Of a DNA stretch of 54,289 nt, positions 7,666 through 13,491 are shown in pieces. The stretch is from IMG/VR virus record IMGVR_UViG_3300027917_000056, positions 1 through 54,289 of that record. One strand, written 5' to 3'. This DNA is from a virus. Within the stretch, counting starts at the first letter, position 1, and each line of letters begins with the position of its first letter. Position numbers and translations under genes: made by a program. Below the pieces are notes generated by a model. That model had not been told where the DNA came from. It saw only the letters and a program-made list of their open reading frames with translations, and did no database searches.

Positions 7666-9029
7666 ATAGGCAACCTCACTGTCCTTGTATATTCATTTTT
7701 ACTATCTATTCTCATTCCTTCCATCATTAGCTTAACTAAATATTGAAACATTTTATCTGCGGCCTCTGCTTTGCGTTTGAGATTAGTAATAACCTTGCGC
7801 TGGCCTTCCGTACTAATGAGATCAACGACGACATCCTTCTTCTGTCCGAAACGCCAACATCGGCGCACAGATTGATAATATTGCTCATAGCTATGAGAAG
7901 GGAAAAATGTTTGATGACTACAGTGTTGCAAATTCAATCCGAAACCAGCTATTGTTGGTTTACTTATAAGTACACGTATATCCTTGCGAAGAAATGCCAG
8001 GAAAACGTCCTCTTTATATTCATTGGAATCTTTGCCTTCTACTTCAACACCTCCTGGTATCAACCGCTCTAAAAGATGACCTTCATCATTGAGATGACAC
8101 CATGCTATGGCGGGTGCATCATGTTTCATAATTAACTCAGCTGCTAATTCGCACCGTTCATTTAAAGTCTGCCTAAGTTCCCTTCGTTGGTCATGTAGAT
8201 TTATGGCAGGCAAATGAAAAAGCATATCTTCAGGAATATGGTTGTTGGAGACGAGGTGTTGTTTGATTAATAATGGAGGTAATTTAAATTGATTATCACA
8301 AAAGCCGAGATCGGAGGGTTTTCGTAAAGCCCTTGCCCAAGAACATACCCAATGCCAGAAATGTTTTTTTGCGTGTCCTCTAAATCTATATATCCCTGCT
8401 CTATGTTCATCTTTCCTAGATAATGTTTTTTCGGTTTTTTTAAAGAACATTGAAAGCATATCGGCAAAGCCCATTTCTCCAAGAGCTTCGCTAGATGTGC
8501 CAAGTTCGATATAATCATTTGGGGCTGCTGTTGCAGTACATAAAAGTCTATAAGGCATTTTCTGCATAAATGTAGTTATGGCTTTTCGAGTCTGTCCATC
8601 ATAATTTTTTAATATAGAACTCTCATCACAAATCACACCATTGAAATCATTACGATCAAAATAATGCAGGCGTTCATAATTGGTAATAACCAAATGATCT
8701 TGTGAAGATATTCCTTTTCGTCTTATAACAGCTTCAATACCAAGTTTTTCAGCTTCTTGTAGCGTTTGAAATGATACTGCAAGCGGAGTTAATATGATGA
8801 TTCTTTTGTTTGTTTTTCTGATAATCTGATCCGCCCATGCTAACTGCATAAATGTTTTGCCAAGACCACAATCAGCAAAAATAGCAGACCGACCTTTTTT
8901 TAATGCCCAAATAACCAGAGCTTTCTGAAAATCATATAAAATGTCTGGCAAACATGATTCTGAGACATCAAAGCCAGTATTGTTCGCTCTTTGTTGTTTT
9001 GTTTCTAAAAATATCTTGTATTTTCCCAT
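7656..9029 (-). CDS. SNF2-type DEAD/DEAH helicase-translocase
   Basis: A 457-residue superfamily 2 ATPase. Motifs in order: the Q-like segment YDFQKALVIWAL, Walker A ADCGLGKTF (~52-60), TNYERL, motif II VICDES (~140), motif III CTATAAPND (~175), then PTIAGFGLNL, and motif VI QSVRRCWRFGQ (~395). Phage SNF2-like ATPases of this size frequently sit beside a DNA methyltransferase, as here, and are thought to remodel or scan DNA. Its exact partner is unknown. The ATG at 9029 has only a weak ribosome site. Confidence 0.8.
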   Translation of the reverse strand: MGKYKIFLETKQQRANNTGFDVSESCLPDILYDFQKALVIWALKKGRSAIFADCGLGKTFMQLAWADQIIRKTNKRIIILTPLAVSFQTLQEAEKLGIEAVIRRKGISSQDHLVITNYERLHYFDRNDFNGVICDESSILKNYDGQTRKAITTFMQKMPYRLLCTATAAPNDYIELGTSSEALGEMGFADMLSMFFKKTEKTLSRKDEHRAGIYRFRGHAKKHFWHWVCSWARALRKPSDLGFCDNQFKLPPLLIKQHLVSNNHIPEDMLFHLPAINLHDQRRELRQTLNERCELAAELIMKHDAPAIAWCHLNDEGHLLERLIPGGVEVEGKDSNEYKEDVFLAFLRKDIRVLISKPTIAGFGLNLQHCSHQTFFPSHSYEQYYQSVRRCWRFGQKKDVVVDLISTEGQRKVITNLKRKAEAADKMFQYLVKLMMEGMRIDSKNEYTRTVRLPIWL

Positions 9030-9043
9030 TGCAGGCTCTATCC

Positions 9044-9292
9044 CTAGTCATATTGCAGACAGGCTTTTCGCATATCTGCTAACAAGTCTTCACCGTCCAC
9101 CATCAATCTTTCCATCTCTTCTACTAGCCGTTCCATTTCTGGCAGTTTGGCTATTCTGCTTGCCGAGTAAACACCCAAGGCACATAATCCCTTCAGTTTG
9201 GCAGGGTCATACATAGTGCAACGACCATTGCTGCGATACATACATTCAGACAAGCATTTTTCCTTGGGCCATTCCTTACGTTTGCGCTTCAT
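9044..9292 (-). CDS. Small Cys-containing early protein
   Basis: An 82-residue protein with five cysteines in the first half (KCLSECMY, GRCTMYD, LCALGVY) and an acidic coiled-coil-like second half (ERLVEEMERLMVDGEDLL). It may bind a metal through the Cys cluster. Its ATG overlaps the stop of the upstream gene by four bases, and it has almost no ribosome site of its own, so it is probably translated by coupling. Function unknown. Confidence 0.5.
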   Translation of the reverse strand: MKRKRKEWPKEKCLSECMYRSNGRCTMYDPAKLKGLCALGVYSASRIAKLPEMERLVEEMERLMVDGEDLLADMRKACLQYD

Positions 9293-9483
9293 ATTGGACC
9301 ATCCGTCACAATCGATTCAGTCGCATTCTCCAGCTCTCCGATCAGCTCCTGCGCCTCTTCAACCGTCTCCACTGGGCAGAGCATTCCTCCACCGACGACA
9401 TAGAATCCATCTACCCTGCACTCAACTCGGACGGGACCGTCTAGATTGAACGAGATCCCATCATTGAACTTTAGCCATGCCAT
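9289..9483 (-). CDS. Small hypothetical beta-rich protein
   Basis: A 64-residue protein (MAWLKFNDGISFNL..., VECRVDGFYVVGGG, then an acidic helix). The AAGGAGG ribosome site for its ATG lies inside the coding end of the upstream gene. No family recognised. It belongs to a run of tightly packed, overlapping small early genes between the helicase and the integrase. Confidence 0.5.
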   Translation of the reverse strand: MAWLKFNDGISFNLDGPVRVECRVDGFYVVGGGMLCPVETVEEAQELIGELENATESIVTDGPI

Positions 9484-9637
9484 TGGTTACAACCTCCTTT
9501 TGGTCAGTGTCCTGTTCCCATGCACCAATACAGGTTTCACATATGAGTTCTACTTCTCTTGTTCGATAATTAGGACCCTCTTCAATCGTCCAGCCCCAAA
9601 CTGATTTACAATAAGGACACCAGAACAGTATTTTCAT
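9461..9637 (-). CDS. 58-residue zinc-ribbon protein
   Basis: This ORF reads MKILFWCPYCKSVWGW and later LICETCIGAW, giving two CxxC pairs typical of a single zinc ribbon. It starts at an ATG at 9637 with a weak ribosome site and runs 23 bases into the next gene, to which it supplies the AAGGAGG site. The paired CxxC motifs and the operon fit make it more than a chance frame. Role unknown, possibly nucleic-acid binding. Confidence 0.5.
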   Translation of the reverse strand: MKILFWCPYCKSVWGWTIEEGPNYRTREVELICETCIGAWEQDTDQKEVVTNGMAKVQ

Positions 9638-9640
9638 GAT

Positions 9641-9880
9641 TTATCTTACTAGAGATTTTTGCTTACGCTTGAAACATTGATAACAAAAGTCCAAATAAGG
9701 GCCTCGATATATACGTACTGATATGCGTTTGTTTGATATGTCAATACGCTTCGCACACATGGGACAATACGGATTGTTTAAGAATTCTCCCGGTCCTATG
9801 CCCTGTATTTTAAGTGGCTCCACAGCTCCTCCTCGTTCACCAGTTAGTTGTTTTTCCTTCTTCTTGTGTTTTCTGATCAT
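9641..9880 (-). CDS. Small basic zinc-ribbon protein
   Basis: A 79-residue protein: a very basic start (MIRKHKKKEKQL), then YCPMCAKR and FCYQCFKRK, a CxxC...CxxC pair. The frame is open for 39 more codons upstream, but those codons overlap the previous gene. The ATG at 9880 overlaps that gene's TGA (ATGA), the usual arrangement in this operon, so I place the start there. Probably a nucleic-acid-binding accessory protein. Confidence 0.5.
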   Translation of the reverse strand: MIRKHKKKEKQLTGERGGAVEPLKIQGIGPGEFLNNPYCPMCAKRIDISNKRISVRIYRGPYLDFCYQCFKRKQKSLVR

Positions 9881-10080
9881 CTTGCCGTATCCGTATTGTC
9901 TAGAAGTTTTGAAAGTTTTTTGGCTAGATGACACACATCTGCTCTTCTCCATCGCCAATACCGCAGACTCGTTCCCACCTGTATACCCTTGATCCAACCC
10001 TTGCGCTGATAGATGTACATATCGTCAGGACTGCAATCGATGATGGCTGCGGCCTGTTTTGCATTTAGTAATACAGCCAT
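9877..10080 (-). CDS. MerR/excisionase-type helix-turn-helix protein
   Basis: A 67-residue protein: MAVLLNAKQAAAIIDCSPDD then IYQRKGWIKGI and LRYWRWRRADV. This is the compact winged helix-turn-helix of excisionases and MerR-like proteins, with the recognition helix near residues 9-20. A GTG-like upstream extension to 10119 exists, but GAGGGAG is spaced for the ATG at 10080. It could be a recombination directionality factor or an early regulator; two other excisionase-like genes are also present, so its individual role is uncertain. Confidence 0.55.
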   Translation of the reverse strand: MAVLLNAKQAAAIIDCSPDDMYIYQRKGWIKGIQVGTSLRYWRWRRADVCHLAKKLSKLLDNTDTAR

Positions 10081-10112
10081 TGTCTTCTCCCTCTGTTTTC
10101 TGTATGTGACGA

Positions 10113-10334
10113 TTACCAATTCACCTCGTTTTCGTCAGCAGGCTCATAGGCATCCGGTAAAGGTACGATAGGGTCAAGACCATGTTTCTTGCGGGTTGGA
10201 TTCACACGGTCGACACAAATCTTGCAGATAGGTTCTCGGCTTCCATCTATCCTTATGGAGGGGACCTTGTTTGGATTAAAAGAGAAAAGTTTATTACAAC
10301 AAACACAGTAACCTGTAACCATTACATAGCCCAT
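10113..10334 (-). CDS. Small zinc-finger protein
   Basis: A 73-residue protein with YCVCCNKLF and ICKICVDRVN, a CxxC...CxxC zinc finger, then an acidic tail ending NEVNW. Small phage proteins of this pattern are frequent near early regions but uncharacterised. The ATG is preceded by GGAGGACAAATC. It overlaps the upstream gene's end by 13 bases. Confidence 0.5.
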   Translation of the reverse strand: MGYVMVTGYCVCCNKLFSFNPNKVPSIRIDGSREPICKICVDRVNPTRKKHGLDPIVPLPDAYEPADENEVNW

Positions 10335-10570
10335 GATTTGTCCTCCTCTTTTGTTTTACGTACAATCTGCGTACACATTTCTGCCCAAAAGCCCCAAAAC
10401 CGTACAATGAGATGCAAAGGTTTAGTAGACAGTGAGTAGTTTTTGTTGTATATTTTGGGGAACTTTTGTATATGGTTGGAGTTTAAATATGAGGCTGCGT
10501 CAAGTATCATATAATCGGGATAAGCAAAAAACATCATGTTTTCAAGCCATTTAGAAAGCCAATCCTTCAT
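10322..10570 (-). CDS. Small hypothetical aromatic-rich protein
   Basis: An 82-residue protein rich in Trp, Tyr and Phe (WLSKWLENMMFFAYPDYMIL, then LIVRFWGFWAEM). The hydrophobic stretches could associate with membrane, but no clean transmembrane helix is present. GGAGCACAC before ATG 10570 is a good ribosome site. No known family. Confidence 0.45.
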   Translation of the reverse strand: MKDWLSKWLENMMFFAYPDYMILDAASYLNSNHIQKFPKIYNKNYSLSTKPLHLIVRFWGFWAEMCTQIVRKTKEEDKSWAM

Positions 10571-10593
10571 GTGTGCTCCGAATTGCGTACAAT

Positions 10594-10803
10594 CTACGTA
10601 TGATCCGACAATTTATTCCTCTTTTTGGCCTTATCTTTTTGCTGGATAAGATATGCAAGTTGATCTCTTTTTCTAATTCCAGCATTTAGAATAGATACTT
10701 CTGTTCCATATCCAATGTTGTAATAACCAAGAAATCCATGAGTAGTAAAACCATGTCTTTTACACGCTTCATCGAATTGCTTTTTGCTTATGTCTCTTCC
10801 CAT
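10594..10803 (-). CDS. Small hypothetical basic protein
   Basis: A 69-residue protein (MGRDISKKQFDEACKRHGF..., ending KAKKRNKLSDHT). The ATG at 10803 lies inside the end of the integrase gene and has AAAGGGAGGGAAAATC before it. Likely translationally coupled to the integrase. A DNA-binding or regulatory role is possible from its basic tail, but no motif supports a name. Confidence 0.45.
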   Translation of the reverse strand: MGRDISKKQFDEACKRHGFTTHGFLGYYNIGYGTEVSILNAGIRKRDQLAYLIQQKDKAKKRNKLSDHT

Positions 10804-11840
10804 GATTTTCCCTCCCTTTTGATTTTCAATGGTTCCTCCAGAAACCTAGCCGTCTCCAAGTCCGGACCACGTAATTGTCTCATGTATCGGTCTGTCGTAG
10901 TGGACCGCTCATGACCCAACTGCCGACGTACTTGTTCCAAGGACGCCCCACGAGAGAGCATCAGGTGACTAGCAAAATGTCTCAACGCGTGCCAGTTGAA
11001 TCGCTTGATACCAGCCTTGTCGCAAAGATAGGGCAGGGTCATTCCCATCTTCACGTACCTTTTGCCGTGCTCGTCGGTCCAAAGCCAAGTATTTCGCTTT
11101 CGTGACTTTAGAAACTGGAAATTGGTCATCAAGTCGTCGGTAATGGCCAGAGGCCTCGGAACTAGATGTCCGCCCTTGGCTTTACGATGATATACGGTGA
11201 ATATCCTTCGAGAAAGATCCACGTCCTTCCACTGCATATTGAGCATTTCACCCTTTCTGATACCTGTTTTCGTAACCATATCAATCATCTGCGTAACTGT
11301 TGGACTGGCCAACATACGAATCTTGAGCACATCTTCAGCAGGCGGGACGTATGGGATGGATTTTTCCTCGGGTAGACCCTTGACCTTACGGATAGGATTA
11401 AAGGGTATGAGTTCCTCGGATTCTGCGAAATTGAGTACGATCTTCCAAAATTCCAAGTTCCGATTGACAGTCTTGCGGGAAGCTTGCAGATCCCACTCTC
11501 TAAGCTGTTTTCGGGCAAAAGCGGGGGTCATCTCTGTGACGTTCTTTTTGTGCAGACCTTGAAAATATCGCCTACCACGAGACAGTACCCAAGACAGGTG
11601 TGCATCACTTGTGGCTCGCTTGCAGTGGTCTGTGTAGGCGTTAAGGACAGTCAAGAAATCCGTGGCGATTTGGGTCTTCTGAGTTAGACCTGCAAGTTCC
11701 CGCCTTTTTAATACCTCGGCCTCCTGTGCGTCTTCCCGGGTGTCGTATCCGTGGCCCTGATAAAGCTGACCGGCCCTCGTAAACCTGTAAAACCACTGCC
11801 TTTTCTTCTTCCTCTTGTCCTTGTATTGGGCTGCTACCAT
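10788..11840 (-). CDS. int: Tyrosine-recombinase integrase
   Basis: A 350-residue integrase. An N-terminal arm/core-binding region is followed by the catalytic domain: TKTGIRKGEMLNMQW carries the first Arg, a Lys sits in the beta hairpin (HRKAKGGHLV), HALRHFASHL gives His and the second Arg, GHERSTTTDRY gives the last His and the tyrosine nucleophile. It inserts and excises the phage genome at att sites with help from an excisionase. The frame extends to 11882, but GGAGG lies correctly before the ATG at 11840. It overlaps the helix-turn-helix gene upstream by 200 bases. An attP core was not recognisable by eye. Confidence 0.9.
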   Translation of the reverse strand: MVAAQYKDKRKKKRQWFYRFTRAGQLYQGHGYDTREDAQEAEVLKRRELAGLTQKTQIATDFLTVLNAYTDHCKRATSDAHLSWVLSRGRRYFQGLHKKNVTEMTPAFARKQLREWDLQASRKTVNRNLEFWKIVLNFAESEELIPFNPIRKVKGLPEEKSIPYVPPAEDVLKIRMLASPTVTQMIDMVTKTGIRKGEMLNMQWKDVDLSRRIFTVYHRKAKGGHLVPRPLAITDDLMTNFQFLKSRKRNTWLWTDEHGKRYVKMGMTLPYLCDKAGIKRFNWHALRHFASHLMLSRGASLEQVRRQLGHERSTTTDRYMRQLRGPDLETARFLEEPLKIKREGKSWEET

Positions 11841-12039
11841 CAATGCCTCCCTCCAGCATTTGATGGACTCTGAGCATATCAATACGTAGGTCTCCTAATG
11901 CTTTCGTACCGATTTTCCACTTCCGCCAGTTCCGATAAAGCCGATCTTTCGGGCAGTTAAGCACTCTCGCGGCTTCCGTAACTGTCAAAAACCGATCTTT
12001 AAAAGAGGCGTTTTTTTGATCAATCTTTTCTGGACCCAT
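11641..12039 (-). CDS. Excisionase-like helix-turn-helix protein overlapping the integrase gene
   Basis: The first ~70 residues (FLTVTEAARVLNCPKDRLYR, then WKIGTKALGDLRID) form an excisionase/MerR-type DNA-binding domain. The remaining frame is Glu/Arg/Gly-rich, overlaps the first 200 bases of the integrase in another frame and looks like poor coding sequence. Either the protein really carries this tail, or its natural stop has been lost by mutation or sequencing error. The ATG at 12039 is preceded by AAAGGTACT; a TTG six bases upstream is less likely. Confidence 0.5.
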   Translation of the reverse strand: MGPEKIDQKNASFKDRFLTVTEAARVLNCPKDRLYRNWRKWKIGTKALGDLRIDMLRVHQMLEGGIDGSSPIQGQEEEEKAVVLQVYEGRSALSGPRIRHPGRRTGGRGIKKAGTCRSNSEDPNRHGFLDCP

Positions 12040-12080
12040 ATCCAAGTACCTTTATTCTCTTAATTGTTCAAAAAACCGTG

Positions 12081-12305
12081 CTACGACCCTGTTTTTGAAA
12101 AATTAGAGGGTATTTTAGAGCCATGTCGCCCGGGATCTGTGCCAGCCCTGAATGGATAAAGGGCACAGTCCGTAATTTTGCACATTTTCACTTCTGCCAG
12201 TTTCCAGCAACAGCAATTCAGGCACTTCTGCCGTATCGCCTGGAGTGGGGTCAATCGCCTTGTAATCAGTCCGTTTTTAGAAATGTACGTGTGCTCTACG
12301 GCCAC
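12081..12305 (-). CDS. Conserved small Cys-rich phage protein
   Basis: A 74-residue protein with LTPLQAIRQKCLNCCCW, VKMCKITDCALYPFRAGTD. The AIR.KCL.CC...V..C...DC.LYPFR.G pattern recurs in small phage proteins of unknown function and probably binds a metal through its six cysteines. A GTG at 12305 with GGGGACCTGA ahead is the start. It lies in the lysogeny/early region beside helix-turn-helix genes. Confidence 0.6.
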   Translation of the reverse strand: MAVEHTYISKNGLITRRLTPLQAIRQKCLNCCCWKLAEVKMCKITDCALYPFRAGTDPGRHGSKIPSNFSKTGS

Positions 12306-12329
12306 TCAGGTCCCCAGAATTTCAAATAA

Positions 12330-12536
12330 TTACTCAGATTTCCCTTGGAGATGGCTAAAAAATTTTTTATCCTGTAAATGAGATCGCCTGACTATCTTCA
12401 TTTTGAGCCCATCGAGCAGTAGTTGATACGCAACCTCTTGAATTTCCTGACAGTTTTCGTCCGCTAGTTCCCATAAAGCACTCTTGATGTGATCGTGGAT
12501 TCTCAGTCTCAGCACCGATGTACGGTTCTCCGCCAT
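12330..12536 (-). CDS. Small ribbon-helix-helix-like protein
   Basis: A 68-residue protein whose start (TSVLRLRIHDHIKSALWELA, then a second helix QEIQEVAYQLLLDGL) fits a ribbon-helix-helix or Arc-like repressor: one beta strand, two helices, small size. This is inference from pattern only. GAGGTGGC precedes the ATG. It would be an early transcription regulator next to the immunity switch. Confidence 0.45.
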   Translation of the reverse strand: MAENRTSVLRLRIHDHIKSALWELADENCQEIQEVAYQLLLDGLKMKIVRRSHLQDKKFFSHLQGKSE

Positions 12537-12542
12537 GCCACC

Positions 12543-12821
12543 TCAGTCGTCAGCCTTCTCTTGACCAATATCAAAATCAAACTCTGCTTTCTCGCCATTT
12601 TCCAAGGGTTTAAGATAAGAGTTGAGCCTCAACATGAAATCTAACCCATTTCGGTGAATCCGATAATGGTTTCCAGGAGTGCGCTTTACGAACTTTGCAG
12701 GTAGATGTTTGGTCCACAGTCGCACCGAGGCACTACATGTACCCGTCATCCTAGCTACCTTACCCGTACTGAGCCAATCTGGTTTTGAATTTTGCTTTTC
12801 TTTGCTCCTAGCATGTGTCAT
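12543..12821 (-). CDS. MerR/excisionase-type regulator, first leftward early gene
   Basis: A 92-residue protein with WLSTGKVARMTGTCSASVRL and RTPGNHYRIHRNGLDFML, a winged helix-turn-helix with a characteristic R-I-H wing as in MerR and excisionases. It is the first gene of the leftward transcript and faces the repressor-like gene across a 64-base gap, the position of a Cro- or Xis-like switch protein. The acidic C-terminus is unassigned. Confidence 0.55.
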   Translation of the reverse strand: MTHARSKEKQNSKPDWLSTGKVARMTGTCSASVRLWTKHLPAKFVKRTPGNHYRIHRNGLDFMLRLNSYLKPLENGEKAEFDFDIGQEKADD

Positions 12822-12882
12822 ACTGTTTTCCCCATTTTGTCTACTTTTATCCCTTTTTTACACAGTATCGGAAATTTCGGAT
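12820..12882. promoter_or_regulatory. Divergent control region with inverted repeats
   Basis: Between the leftward regulator and the rightward repressor-like gene are an exact 7-base inverted pair ATACTGT (12820-12826) and ACAGTAT (12862-12868), and a 16-base near-palindrome ATCGGAAATTTCGGAT (12867-12882, one mismatched pair). The latter ends three bases before the repressor ATG. These are the natural operator candidates for autoregulation and for switching the early operon. Promoter boxes are not clear enough to place. Confidence 0.45.
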
Positions 12883-12885
12883 GGT

Positions 12886-13272
12886 ATGTCAAGAAAAAAA
12901 TCGAAAATAGCCAAAATATTTTTTAACTACCCTGAATTACAGGGATTTCGAGAACGATTAATCGCATTGGTAAACAGCAAATATGGGGGTAAATGGAGGG
13001 CCTTTTCCAAAGTTACTGGAATTCCAGCAGATTCTTTGAGCAAACTGAAGACCGGACAAGGGGCTCTGTCTCTTCAATATGTTTTGAAGCTCCTCTACTG
13101 GGACTTGGAAAAGGCTATATGGCTTCTTACCGGGCAAAAGGTCGAAATACGTTCGATTCTTTCAGGAGAATTAGATTTTGATGAATTGCCAGAAATTGCT
13201 GACCTGCTCTCCGAAATCAGAGAACTCAAAAAAAGGGTAGGGGACCTGGAAAAGGGAAATCTTGGGTCCTAA
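12886..13272 (+). CDS. cI-like phage repressor (small, coiled-coil type)
   Basis: This is the only rightward gene: 128 residues. WRAFSKVTGIPADSLSKLKT (~33-52) is an XRE-type helix-turn-helix, followed by SLQYVLKLL and LEKAIWLLTG. The C-terminus (DLLSEIRELKKRVGDLEKG) is a short coiled coil likely to dimerise the protein. It lacks the LexA-like cleavage domain of lambda CI, so control by RecA-stimulated cleavage is unlikely. Position and orientation mark it as the lysogeny repressor. The frame opens 69 codons earlier, but those codons overlap the opposing gene; ATG 12886 is the sensible start, with a weak ribosome site. Confidence 0.65.
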   Translation: MSRKKSKIAKIFFNYPELQGFRERLIALVNSKYGGKWRAFSKVTGIPADSLSKLKTGQGALSLQYVLKLLYWDLEKAIWLLTGQKVEIRSILSGELDFDELPEIADLLSEIRELKKRVGDLEKGNLGS

Positions 13273-13335
13273 ATATTTCCATTAAATATTCATCCCCCTC
13301 TCTCTAGCGCTATACCCCCTCCCTGACGGAAAATC

Positions 13336-13383
13336 ATGTAAACACCGCTATTATGTGATTTTATGATGTTGTGGTGTTTACAT
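13336..13383. repeat. Perfect 11-base inverted repeat around ATGTAAACACC
   Basis: ATGTAAACACC at 13336-13346 and its exact reverse complement GGTGTTTACAT at 13373-13383 flank a 26-base A/T-rich spacer. It sits in the 219-base gap (13273-13491) between the convergent ends of the repressor and the giant repeat gene. The rest of that gap holds pyrimidine-rich sequence and, at ~13425-13490, a short Ser/Asp-codon-rich run on the plus strand. The pair may be a terminator stem, a protein-binding site or part of an attachment region; there is no U-run. Confidence 0.5.
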
Positions 13384-13491
13384 TTCATCCCCTCCAGTCC
13401 CTCCCAAGTTTTGTTCCTAATCCTCCCAGTCCTCTCAGTCTTCGGAATCATCTAACGAGGGGGACGATGATAGAAACGACGATTATCTGAA

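Noticed and set aside
265-9637. tRNA genes and a classical replication origin with iterons
   Set aside because: No cloverleaf or clear iteron series was recognised by eye. An origin may lie in the initiator gene as in lambda, but I cannot support a place.
10594-12300. attP core next to the integrase
   Set aside because: Nothing with a defined core could be told from background A/T-rich sequence without the host junctions.
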